A model generated the notes under the pieces. The model was not told where the DNA came from. It saw nothing but the letters and a program-made list of their open reading frames with translations, and ran no database searches. This document shows positions 15,858-23,963 of a stretch of 64,000 bases of DNA, piece by piece. Every line of letters starts with the position of its first letter. Position 1 is the stretch's first letter. The translations under genes were made by a program, and so were the position numbers. This DNA is from Bacteroidaceae bacterium. GTDB lineage: Bacteria > Bacteroidota > Bacteroidia > Bacteroidales > Bacteroidaceae. The DNA lies in assembly GCA_017651245.1 (NCBI GenBank), contig JAGCDQ010000051.1, forward strand, positions 1-64,000. The letters are read 5' to 3'.

Positions 15858-16493
15858 ATGATATACGAAGACGGAATTAAGGTGATTGTGGCAGATGCCA
15901 GCCATGAGAAATATGTCGATTTGATTCTCGACACCATCCGCGAGGCAGCCAAGAAACGCGGAACGGGCATTGCCGAGCGTACCCATGAGTATGTGGCGAC
16001 GAAAATGAAGGAGGGCAAGGCTGTGCTGGCACTTGACCCCAGCAAGCAGACGGAGCTGGGCGACACGTTCGTGGGCTTCAGCTACATCGAGACGTGGGGA
16101 AACAAGTCGTATGTGACCACATCGGGACTGATTGTGCATCCTGACTATCAGGGACGCAACATCGCCAAGCGCATCAAGGACCACACGTTCACATTGGCTC
16201 GTGTACGCTGGCCGCATGCCAAGATTTTCTCGCTCACGAGCGGCGATGCCGTGATGAAGATGAACACAGCATTGGGTTATGTGCCCGTAAGTTTCAACCA
16301 GCTCACGGATGACGATGCGTTCTGGCGCGGATGCCGTGGATGCGTGAACCACCCTATCCTGGAGATGAAGAACCGCAAGTTCTGTATCTGCACGGGCATG
16401 CTGTACGACCCTGCACAGCATCAGGGAGAGCCAACTCCTGTGGAAATCTTCCAAGAGATCATGAAGGAGATGGTGATGAGAGGGCTGATGTGA
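15858..16493 (+). CDS. GNAT acyltransferase of the arginine operon (probable N-acylglutamate synthase)
   Basis: 211 residues with a GNAT core: beta strands around FVGFSYIETW, the CoA-binding stretch VHPDYQGRNIAKRIKD at about 95-110, and a distinct C-terminal part with several Cys (RGCRGCVN). It sits between argR and argG, where the first enzyme of the pathway is expected; no argA, argJ or argB is in the window. From memory, the equivalent gene in Bacteroides thetaiotaomicron was linked to N-acyl (succinyl) glutamate synthesis by mutant fitness work. Acetyl versus succinyl donor cannot be read from sequence. Confidence 0.75.
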   Translation: MIYEDGIKVIVADASHEKYVDLILDTIREAAKKRGTGIAERTHEYVATKMKEGKAVLALDPSKQTELGDTFVGFSYIETWGNKSYVTTSGLIVHPDYQGRNIAKRIKDHTFTLARVRWPHAKIFSLTSGDAVMKMNTALGYVPVSFNQLTDDDAFWRGCRGCVNHPILEMKNRKFCICTGMLYDPAQHQGEPTPVEIFQEIMKEMVMRGLM

Positions 16494-16542
16494 GAGTGAA
16501 GAGTGAAGAGTTAAGAGTGAAAAGTGAAGAGTGAAAAGTTAA
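16494..16542 (+). repeat. 7-bp tandem repeat tract (GAGTGAA type)
   Basis: Seven exact-length heptamers: GAGTGAA twice, GAGTTAA, GAGTGAA, AAGTGAA, GAGTGAA, AAGTTAA. The tract begins at the base after the GNAT stop and ends 12 bases before argG. Confidence 0.9.
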
Positions 16543-16554
16543 AAACAAGATATT

Positions 16555-17760
16555 ATGGCAGAAAAGAAAAAGGTTGTCGTTGCCTTCAGCGGCGGTCTGG
16601 ATACCTCCTACACAGTGATGTATCTGGCAAAAGAGAAAGGTTATGAAGTGTATGCAGCATGCGCCAATACGGGTGGCTTCTCGGCTGAGCAGCTCAAGAC
16701 CAACGAGGAGAATGCGTACAAGTTGGGTGCAACAAAGTATGTGACTTTGGACGTGACGCAGGAGTATTACGCGAAGTCACTCAAGTATATGGTGTTCGGC
16801 AATGTGCTGAGAAACAACTGCTACCCCATCTCGGTATCGTCTGAGCGTATCTTCCAGGCATTGGCAATCGCTCGTTATGCCAAAGAGATTGGTGCCAGCG
16901 CCATCGCCCACGGTTCAACAGGTGCGGGTAACGACCAAATCCGTTTCGACATGACCTTCCTCGTGATGGCTCCAGGTGTGGAAATCATCACATTGACCCG
17001 TGACGGAAACTTGAGCCGTCAGGAGGAAATCGACTATCTGAACAAGAACGGCTTCGCTGCCGACTTCACCAAACTGAAGTACTCTTACAACGTGGGTATC
17101 TGGGGCACCAGCATCTGCGGTGGCGAGATTCTCGATTCCACCCAAGGTCTGCCAGAGTCAGCGTACTTGAAGCACCCCACCAAAGAAGGTCCAGAACTCT
17201 TGAAGTTGGGTTTCGAGAAGGGTGAACTTTGCAGCGTAAACGGCGTGAAATATGACGACAAGATCAAGGCGATTCAGGCAGTGGAAGAAATCGGTGCAGC
17301 TTACGGCATCGGTCGTGACTGCCACGTGGGTGACACCATCATCGGCATCAAGGGTCGTGTAGGCTTCGAGGCTGCTGCGCCTATGTTGATTATCGGTGCA
17401 CACCGTTTCTTGGAGAAATACACACTCTCGAAGTGGCAGCAATACTGGAAAGACCAAGTGAGCAACTGGTACGGTATGTTCCTGCACGAAAGCCAGTATC
17501 TGGAGCCTGTCATGCCAGACATCGAGGCAATGCTGACTTCTTCACAGCGCAACGTGACGGGTGAGGTGACACTCGAACTCCGTCCACTTTGCTTCCAGAC
17601 AGTCGGTGTGGATTCTCCTAACGACCTTGTGAAGAACAAGCTCGGTGAGTATGGTGAGACTGCCAAGGCATGGTCATCTGAGGATGCCAAGGGCTTCATC
17701 AAGGTCACTTCCACCCCACTCCGCGCTTATTACTTGGCACATCCAAACGAAGAAAGATAA
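16555..17760 (+). CDS. argG: Argininosuccinate synthase
   Basis: 401 residues. The enzyme joins citrulline (or an acyl-citrulline in Bacteroidetes schemes) and aspartate with ATP. The ATP pyrophosphatase loop AFSGGLDTSYT is at about 9-19, and STGAGNDQIRFD is the substrate-binding segment. Length is normal. The stop TAA shares its last A with the argC start (TAATG). Confidence 0.95.
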   Translation: MAEKKKVVVAFSGGLDTSYTVMYLAKEKGYEVYAACANTGGFSAEQLKTNEENAYKLGATKYVTLDVTQEYYAKSLKYMVFGNVLRNNCYPISVSSERIFQALAIARYAKEIGASAIAHGSTGAGNDQIRFDMTFLVMAPGVEIITLTRDGNLSRQEEIDYLNKNGFAADFTKLKYSYNVGIWGTSICGGEILDSTQGLPESAYLKHPTKEGPELLKLGFEKGELCSVNGVKYDDKIKAIQAVEEIGAAYGIGRDCHVGDTIIGIKGRVGFEAAAPMLIIGAHRFLEKYTLSKWQQYWKDQVSNWYGMFLHESQYLEPVMPDIEAMLTSSQRNVTGEVTLELRPLCFQTVGVDSPNDLVKNKLGEYGETAKAWSSEDAKGFIKVTSTPLRAYYLAHPNEER

Positions 17761-18776
17761 TGGTAAAGATAGGTATATTAGGTGCGGCTGGTTACACGGG
17801 CGGCGAGTTGATTCGTCTGCTGATCAACCACCCACAGGCAGAAATCGTGTTTGCCAATTCGGAATCGAATGCGGGCAACAAGGTGTACGACGTGCATGAA
17901 GGTCTGCTCGGCGAGACGGACTTAGAATTCACGTCGGAGATGCCTTTCGACCAAGTGGATGTGGTGTTCTTCTGCTTTGGACACGGGAAAAGCGAAGCAT
18001 TCCTGAAGGAACACGAGATTCCTGCGAACGTGAAGATTATTGACTTGGCACAGGATTTCCGCATCAAGGGAGACCACGACTATGTGTACGGTTTGCCTGA
18101 GACGCACAGGGAGGAGATTGCGAAGTGTCAGCACTTGGCAAATCCTGGATGCTTTGCCACTTGCATCCAGCTGGGACTTTTGCCGCTGGCGAAGGCAGGA
18201 TTGCTGACAAAGGACATCGCGGTCAATGCCATCACTGGTTCGACAGGTGCAGGTCAGAAACCTAGTGCCACCACCCATTTCTCATGGAGAGACAATAACT
18301 TCTCAGTGTATAAGTTGTTTACGCACCAGCATCTGCATGAGATTTGTCAGACGCTCAATGAACTGAAACCTGCTGAGGCACCTCATGTTGTGGACACACT
18401 GGATGAGGGTTACGAGGCAGATGGCATCACGGTTGATTTCATTCCTTACAGAGGAGATTTCCCACGTGGCATCTTCTGCACGGAAGTGGTGACATTGAAC
18501 GAACGTCCCGTAGAAAGCGACCTCATTGCGCTCTACAAAACCTTCTATCAGCATGCCGCTTTCACCCACTACTCAGACAAAGCCCTCGACCTCAAGCAGG
18601 TGGTGAACACCAACAAGGGACTTGTGCACGTGGAAGTCTTCGGCAAGAAGGTTGTGATTACCAGCATGATTGACAACCTCCTCAAAGGTGCGGTTGGTCA
18701 GGCTGTACAAAATATGAACATCATGTTCGGCATCGATGAGAAAGCCGGACTCAATCTCAAGGCAAGTGCCTTCTAA
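17760..18776 (+). CDS. argC: N-acyl-gamma-glutamyl-phosphate reductase
   Basis: 338 residues. It reduces N-acyl-glutamyl phosphate to the semialdehyde with NADPH. The dinucleotide loop GAAGYTGGEL is at 8-17, and catalytic Cys131 is in ANPGCFATC. It overlaps the argG stop by one base and precedes argD by 12, so it is in the same operon. Confidence 0.95.
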   Translation: MVKIGILGAAGYTGGELIRLLINHPQAEIVFANSESNAGNKVYDVHEGLLGETDLEFTSEMPFDQVDVVFFCFGHGKSEAFLKEHEIPANVKIIDLAQDFRIKGDHDYVYGLPETHREEIAKCQHLANPGCFATCIQLGLLPLAKAGLLTKDIAVNAITGSTGAGQKPSATTHFSWRDNNFSVYKLFTHQHLHEICQTLNELKPAEAPHVVDTLDEGYEADGITVDFIPYRGDFPRGIFCTEVVTLNERPVESDLIALYKTFYQHAAFTHYSDKALDLKQVVNTNKGLVHVEVFGKKVVITSMIDNLLKGAVGQAVQNMNIMFGIDEKAGLNLKASAF

Positions 18777-18788
18777 TAATAAAGAATC

Positions 18789-19937
18789 ATGAATCTATTT
18801 GACGTATATCCACTTTTCGACATCGCCATTGATCACGGCAAAGGATGCCACGTGTGGGACGAGAAGGGTCAGGAATATCTGGACCTCTATGGCGGTCATG
18901 CTGTCATCAGTGTGGGACACTGTCACCCACATTATGTCGAAGCAATGACTCAGCAACTGAACAAACTGGGCTTTTACAGCAACTCCGTGCAGAATCCTCT
19001 CCAACAGGAATTGGCAATCCGCCTCGGAAAGGCATCGGGATATGAGGACTACCAGCTGTTCCTCATCAACTCGGGTGCGGAGGCAAACGAGAACGCATTG
19101 AAACTGGCTTCCTTCTACAACGGCAGGACTCGTGTGCTGTCAATGGAGAAAGCGTTCCACGGTAGAACCTCATTGGCGGTCGAGGTGACAAACAACCCCA
19201 AGATTATCGCGCCTATCAACAGCAACGGGCACGTGACTTACCTGCCTATCAACAACATCGAGCCTTGGAAGGCAGAAATGGAGAAGGGCGACGTATGCGC
19301 CGTGATCCTCGAATGCATCCAAGGTGTGGGCGGCATCCGCACGGTCACCAAGGAGTTTCTCCAAGAATTACGCTTCCTCTGCAACCAGCACAACACCGTG
19401 CTAATCTGTGATGAGATTCAATGTGGCTACGGACGAAGCGGCAAGTTCTTTGCCCATCAGCATTTCGATGTGAGGCCCGATATGATCACCGTAGCCAAGG
19501 GCATCTGCAACGGCTTTCCGATGGGTGGTGTGCTCATCTCACCCAAGTTCACGCCTGTCTATGGTATGCTGGGCACCACGTTCGGCGGCAACCATCTCGG
19601 CTGCGCTGGCGCATTGGCTGTGCTGGACATCATCGAGGAGGAGAAGCTCGTAGAGAATGCCGCCAAAGTGGGTCAATACCTCATTGACACGCTCAAGGCG
19701 GAGAAAGAGGCGGGCAACCTACCTCATGTGGTCGATGTCCGTGGAAAGGGTCTGATGATTGGAATCGAGTTGGACATCCCCTACAAAGAGCCACGTACAC
19801 GCCTCATCAAGGAAGAGCATTGCTTCACCGGCTGCTCGGGTACAAACGTCATCCGTCTGCTGCCACCGCTCTGCCTCTCCATAGATGAAGCCAAGCAATT
19901 CATAGAGAAATTCAAGAAGGTTCTTGGGATGCAGTGA
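18789..19937 (+). CDS. argD: Acyl-ornithine aminotransferase
   Basis: 382 residues, class III PLP aminotransferase. PLP-binding Lys237 is in ITVAKGICNG, with the CDEIQCGYGRSG motif before it and the NSGAEANENALK segment at about 94-105. It converts the semialdehyde to N-acyl-ornithine using glutamate. It is the last gene of the arg series; its stop lies only 2 bases from the stop of the convergent GH95 gene and no terminator fits between. Confidence 0.95.
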   Translation: MNLFDVYPLFDIAIDHGKGCHVWDEKGQEYLDLYGGHAVISVGHCHPHYVEAMTQQLNKLGFYSNSVQNPLQQELAIRLGKASGYEDYQLFLINSGAEANENALKLASFYNGRTRVLSMEKAFHGRTSLAVEVTNNPKIIAPINSNGHVTYLPINNIEPWKAEMEKGDVCAVILECIQGVGGIRTVTKEFLQELRFLCNQHNTVLICDEIQCGYGRSGKFFAHQHFDVRPDMITVAKGICNGFPMGGVLISPKFTPVYGMLGTTFGGNHLGCAGALAVLDIIEEEKLVENAAKVGQYLIDTLKAEKEAGNLPHVVDVRGKGLMIGIELDIPYKEPRTRLIKEEHCFTGCSGTNVIRLLPPLCLSIDEAKQFIEKFKKVLGMQ

Positions 19938-19939
19938 TT

Positions 19940-22348
19940 TCATGGCTTAATCTTGTTAATTCCCTTCTTCAACTTCAACTGCTTCAGCTCGCCATTCACA
20001 GTGAGCTGAATTTTTTGTGCCTTCTGAGCCGTAAGGATGAGGGAGGTGACCCTACTGTCTCTCCAAGTCATCTCGACGCTGATGCCACCACGAGCACGGA
20101 TGCCTGAGACGGAGCCATCCTTCCACTGTTCGGGCAAGGCGGGCAGGAGTTCAATGAAGATGGTGTTGGGAAGTTGGTATTCACTCTGCATCAGCATCTC
20201 CACCACGCCAGCACAACCGCCAAAGTTGCCGTCTATCTGGAAAGGAGAATGGGCATCAAGCAGGTTCGGATAGGTGCCGCCACCACGACGTGCATCAGGA
20301 CCTCGGTAACCGTCAGGGCTGACGTACGAGAGAAGTTTCCTATAGATATGGTAGGCGTTCTTGGCATCGTGCAGACGGGCATAGAGATTGACACGCCAGC
20401 CTGTGCTCCAGCCTGTGGTCTGGTCGCCCTTGAGTTCAAGGGTCTTGGAGGCAGCATGGAGAAATTTGGGGTCTTCTATCTGATGCCCTGGATAAACGCC
20501 AAACAAGTGGCTCTGGTGGCGGTGGTGCGGGTCTTCATCCTCCCAGTCGTAGAACCACTCCTGAAGGTTGCCTTTCTTGCCAATTCTGTAGGGGAGAAGA
20601 CAGGCAAGGGCTTGGTCAGCCTCTGCGATGAAGGCTTTGTCGAGTCCGAGGACGGTGGCGGCATTGCGGGCATCGGTGAGGCATTCGCGAATCATGGCGA
20701 TGTCGGCAAAGCCTCCGAAGCAGGTGCGGCCGTGGTAGCCTTCAGGGGTGATGAAGGAGTTTTCGGGCGAGGTGGCGGGGGCAGTGATGAGGTATTCCTC
20801 CCTTTCGATGCCCATGTCCTTGGTGGAGATGAGCCAGCCGAGACAGAACTCAGCGGCACCTTTCAGCACGGGATAGTATTCACGCAGGAAATCCTTGTCG
20901 AGCGAGAAGGTGTAGTGCTCCCAGATGTGTGTGCTCACCCATGCCCCACCCATGTTCCAGTTCGCCCACATCGGGTCGCCCGTATGGAGACCGACGGGAC
21001 AGGTCATCGCCCAAATGTCGGTGTTGTGGGCAAGACACCAGCCCTTATCCACACCGTAGTAAGCTTTGGCGGTGAGTTCGCCAGAGCCTTGCAGTTCCTT
21101 CAAGAAGGAAAGGAACGAGAGGTGCATCTCGGGCATCGCTGCCGTTTCTGCTGCCCAGTAGTTTTCTTCCACGTTGATGTTACTCGTGTAGTTGCACGAC
21201 CACGGAGGCAGAATGCTCTCGTTCCAAAGACCTTGCAGGTTGGCAGGGACGTTGGGCGTGCGGGAGCAAGAGATGAGCAGGTAGCGTCCGTACTGGAAAT
21301 AGAGGGCTTCGAGGGCGGGGTTGAAGATGCCTTCGTTCACATATTCGCGTAGGACGACGTCGGTGGGACGCGTGTCCTCCTTCTCCGTGCCGAGGGAGAG
21401 TTTCACGCGGTCGTAGATGGACTTGTAGTCGTTCATGTGGCGGTTGAGCAGGTCGTTGTAGTTCTGCGAGGCGAGCTTCTCCAAGCGCGCATCGGCGATT
21501 TGCTTGTAGGGGCGACCCTCCTTCACGGGGTCTTTGTCGTAGCCGTTGAAGGACGTGGCGCTGACGATGAAGAGGGTCACTTCCTTGCCGCCATTGACTG
21601 TAATCACCTCGTCGCTGAAGCCCACCTCCGATGCAGCCACCTTCACCTTCGAGCGGAAGTGGATGCCGCGCTGAGGGTCGTAGGCGAATTTCTCCTTGGC
21701 ATCGTAGTAGCTGGGCAGGGAGGCATAGCCTGCGTAGCCGTCCACCACCAGTGTGCCGTCGAGCATGGCGGTCGTCAGGTGGGGCAGCTGGCTACCCATC
21801 GACACCTTGGCGCGGATGCCGTTGGGATTGTCGGTGGTGAGGCGGATGACAATGCCCGAGTCGGGATGGGTGGCGAAGCACTCCATGGCATACTGATACT
21901 TGCCGCGATGCCACACGGTGTGGGCGGTGGCATTGCCGATGTCGAGCCAGCGGCGGTAGTTGCTCACCTGCTCCAGGGTGTCGAGGTATTCGATGGTCAG
22001 GTCGCCCAGGGGCTGGTAGTTCTGCGAGAAATGCCCTTGCACGTCGCGCTGCAGGCGGTCAGCCTCGCGGTAGTTGCCGTTGCGCAATGCCTCGCGGATG
22101 GCGGGGATGGTCTTGTGGGCATCGGGCGAATAGACGTTCATGTTGCAGGGCTCGCCTGTCCAGAGCGTGATGTCGTTGAGGGAAATGCGCTCCCTCTCCG
22201 TGCCGCCATACACCATGCCGCCCATCGTGCCGTTGCCGATGGGGAGCGCCTCCTCAAAGTAGGTGGCAGGACGGGCGTAGTGCAGGGTCTGTGCCGTCAG
22301 GGTCACAGCCAGCAGGCACATCGCAAATGTCAGTAAGGTCTTTTTCAT
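19940..22348 (-). CDS. GH95 family glycoside hydrolase (probable alpha-L-fucosidase)
   Basis: 802 residues from MKKTLLTFAM, with a cleavable signal peptide to about residue 20. GH95 hallmarks are RPATYFEEALPIGNGTMGGMVYGG near the N-terminus, the NINVEENYWAAE segment in the (alpha/alpha)6 barrel and HRHQSHLFGVYPG toward the C-terminus. GH95 enzymes remove alpha-1,2-fucose from mucin, milk or plant glycans by inversion; some act on alpha-L-galactose. No SusC/SusD pair or regulator is adjacent. An 8-codon upstream extension is possible but the signal peptide favours this start. Confidence 0.92.
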   Translation of the reverse strand: MKKTLLTFAMCLLAVTLTAQTLHYARPATYFEEALPIGNGTMGGMVYGGTERERISLNDITLWTGEPCNMNVYSPDAHKTIPAIREALRNGNYREADRLQRDVQGHFSQNYQPLGDLTIEYLDTLEQVSNYRRWLDIGNATAHTVWHRGKYQYAMECFATHPDSGIVIRLTTDNPNGIRAKVSMGSQLPHLTTAMLDGTLVVDGYAGYASLPSYYDAKEKFAYDPQRGIHFRSKVKVAASEVGFSDEVITVNGGKEVTLFIVSATSFNGYDKDPVKEGRPYKQIADARLEKLASQNYNDLLNRHMNDYKSIYDRVKLSLGTEKEDTRPTDVVLREYVNEGIFNPALEALYFQYGRYLLISCSRTPNVPANLQGLWNESILPPWSCNYTSNINVEENYWAAETAAMPEMHLSFLSFLKELQGSGELTAKAYYGVDKGWCLAHNTDIWAMTCPVGLHTGDPMWANWNMGGAWVSTHIWEHYTFSLDKDFLREYYPVLKGAAEFCLGWLISTKDMGIEREEYLITAPATSPENSFITPEGYHGRTCFGGFADIAMIRECLTDARNAATVLGLDKAFIAEADQALACLLPYRIGKKGNLQEWFYDWEDEDPHHRHQSHLFGVYPGHQIEDPKFLHAASKTLELKGDQTTGWSTGWRVNLYARLHDAKNAYHIYRKLLSYVSPDGYRGPDARRGGGTYPNLLDAHSPFQIDGNFGGCAGVVEMLMQSEYQLPNTIFIELLPALPEQWKDGSVSGIRARGGISVEMTWRDSRVTSLILTAQKAQKIQLTVNGELKQLKLKKGINKIKP

Positions 22349-22369
22349 CGTCGTCTCGTATTTTAGCCA

Positions 22370-22377
22370 CAAAGATA
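22370..22377 (-). promoter_or_regulatory. -7 element of the GH95 gene
   Basis: TATCTTTG on the minus strand, 21 bases before the start codon. No TTTG partner is seen at standard distance. Confidence 0.5.
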
Positions 22378-22395
22378 CTACATTTTATTCTTTTT

Positions 22396-22427
22396 CTTGC
22401 TTGTTACGGCAGGAATTTCTAACTTTG
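22396..22427 (+). promoter_or_regulatory. Promoter of the GNAT-AEC pair
   Basis: CTTG (22396-22399) and TAACTTTG (22420-22427) with a 20-base spacer, 31 bases before the GNAT start. Confidence 0.65.
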
Positions 22428-22458
22428 CAGCCTCAAAAAGGATTCAAGCAACACGACG

Positions 22459-22986
22459 ATGGAACAAATCAACATCAGACCAGCAACCCCCGACGATGCA
22501 GCAGCCTTGCTCGCCATCTATGCCCCCTATGTGGCAGAGACCGCCATCTCCTTCGAGTATGAGGTGCCCAGCGAGGAGGAGTTTCGCCAGCGCATCGCAG
22601 ACTTCGGCAAGGACTACCCCTACTTGGTGGCAGAGGCAGACGGACGCATCGTGGGCTATGCCTATGCCCACATCTTCCATGGTCGTGCTGCCTACCAATG
22701 GTCGGTGGAGACCTCCATCTACGTGGACAGCAGCGAGAAGCGGAAGGGCATCGGCAAGCAACTGCACGACGCCTTGGAGCAAGCCCTCAAGGCACAAGGC
22801 ATCCTCAACATGGAAGCCGCTATCGCCTACGTGGAGCAGGAGGACGAATACCTCACCCACGACAGCATCCACTTCCACCAGTGCCTTGGCTACAAGAAAG
22901 TCGCCCACTTCCACCAGTGCGGCAGGAAGTTCGGCCGCTGGTATGACGTGGTCTGGATGGAGAAAATCATAGGAGAGCACGTATGA
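22459..22986 (+). CDS. GNAT N-acetyltransferase of the phosphinothricin/methionine-sulfone type (PAT-like)
   Basis: 175 residues, close to the usual 170-185 of the Pat/MddA/YncA group. It begins IRPATPDDAAALLAIYAPYV, with TAISFEYEVPS typical of the group and the CoA loop SEKRKGIGKQLHDALEQA at about 93-110. Members acetylate methionine sulfone, sulfoximine or related toxic amino-acid analogues. The last 4 bases overlap the AEC transporter start (ATGA). Confidence 0.85.
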   Translation: MEQINIRPATPDDAAALLAIYAPYVAETAISFEYEVPSEEEFRQRIADFGKDYPYLVAEADGRIVGYAYAHIFHGRAAYQWSVETSIYVDSSEKRKGIGKQLHDALEQALKAQGILNMEAAIAYVEQEDEYLTHDSIHFHQCLGYKKVAHFHQCGRKFGRWYDVVWMEKIIGEHV

Positions 22987-23897
22987 TCATCCAAGTAATG
23001 CTGACGCTCTTTGCCATTGTGGTGGTGGGATTCATCGCAGGCAAATACGACTACATGGGAGGGACGTTCGACAAGCGCCTCTCCAAGCTCGTCATCGACA
23101 TCACTTGCCCCGCACTCATCCTTTCCTCGGCGATGACAGGCGAACTGCCCGACCGCCGCTACATCCTCCCCTTGCTCGGTATCAGTGCCCTCACCTACGT
23201 GCTCCTCACGGGCGTGGCAATCTGGTTGCCCCGACTCCTCACCAAGAAGAAGGACGAGGAGGGCGTGTTGGGCTTTGCCATGATGTTCGGCAACGTCGGC
23301 TTCATGGGCTACCCCATCGTGGCAAGCATTTTCGGTCATGAGGCAGTGTTCTATGCCGCCGTGCTCAACGTGGTGAACACCTTCACCGTCTTCACCGTCG
23401 GCACCATCCTCATCACGGGCAAGACCGTCAACGGTCCCAAGTTCCAGAAGAAGGTGTTGTGGAGCACACCAATGCTTTCCGCCTACCTCACCATGCTCAT
23501 CGTGGCATTGGAAATCACAGGAATCCCCGCATGGATCAGCCAGCCCCTCACCATGATTGGCAACATCACCGTGCCAGCCGCCCTGCTCATCATCGGTTCG
23601 TCAATGTCGCAACTGCCGCTGCGTTCCCTCTTGGGCAATCCCACCATCTACCTCACCACCCTCTTGCGTCTTGCCATCCTGCCCGTCGGCATCCACTACC
23701 TCTTCACCCTCCTGGGCTTCGACCCTTTTGTCGTGGGCATCAACACGGTGGTCATCGCCATGCCCGTCGCCACCTACGGCACCATCCTCTGCCTGCGCCA
23801 CGGCAAGGACACCACCCTCATGACCCAAATCACCTTCATCACCACCCTCCTCTCCATGCTCACCATCCCCCTGCTGGTCACCTACCTCCTGAGATAA
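22983..23897 (+). CDS. AEC family transporter (auxin efflux carrier/malate permease type)
   Basis: 304 residues, hydrophobic throughout, with about ten membrane segments. The DITCPALILSSAM word in the N-terminal half and the NTVVIAMPVATYG word in the C-terminal half are AEC signatures. Members move organic acids or amino-acid derivatives. The coupling to the GNAT gene suggests export or uptake of the acetylated compound or its substrate, which is inference. Confidence 0.9.
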   Translation: MIIQVMLTLFAIVVVGFIAGKYDYMGGTFDKRLSKLVIDITCPALILSSAMTGELPDRRYILPLLGISALTYVLLTGVAIWLPRLLTKKKDEEGVLGFAMMFGNVGFMGYPIVASIFGHEAVFYAAVLNVVNTFTVFTVGTILITGKTVNGPKFQKKVLWSTPMLSAYLTMLIVALEITGIPAWISQPLTMIGNITVPAALLIIGSSMSQLPLRSLLGNPTIYLTTLLRLAILPVGIHYLFTLLGFDPFVVGINTVVIAMPVATYGTILCLRHGKDTTLMTQITFITTLLSMLTIPLLVTYLLR

Positions 23898-23963
23898 AAA
23901 ACAAGGAGCATCCGATGGGTTTCTGTTTTATTCACTCTGGAGAAGTCCGCTCACTCCTCCAAA

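Noticed and set aside
20174..22336. Long + strand open frames opposite the GH95 gene
   Set aside because: The minus-strand GH95 motifs explain the region; the + frames have unnatural His/Arg/Gly-rich composition.
23898..23963. Terminator between the AEC and GH106 genes
   Set aside because: Only weak, interrupted pairing could be found around 23905-23935.
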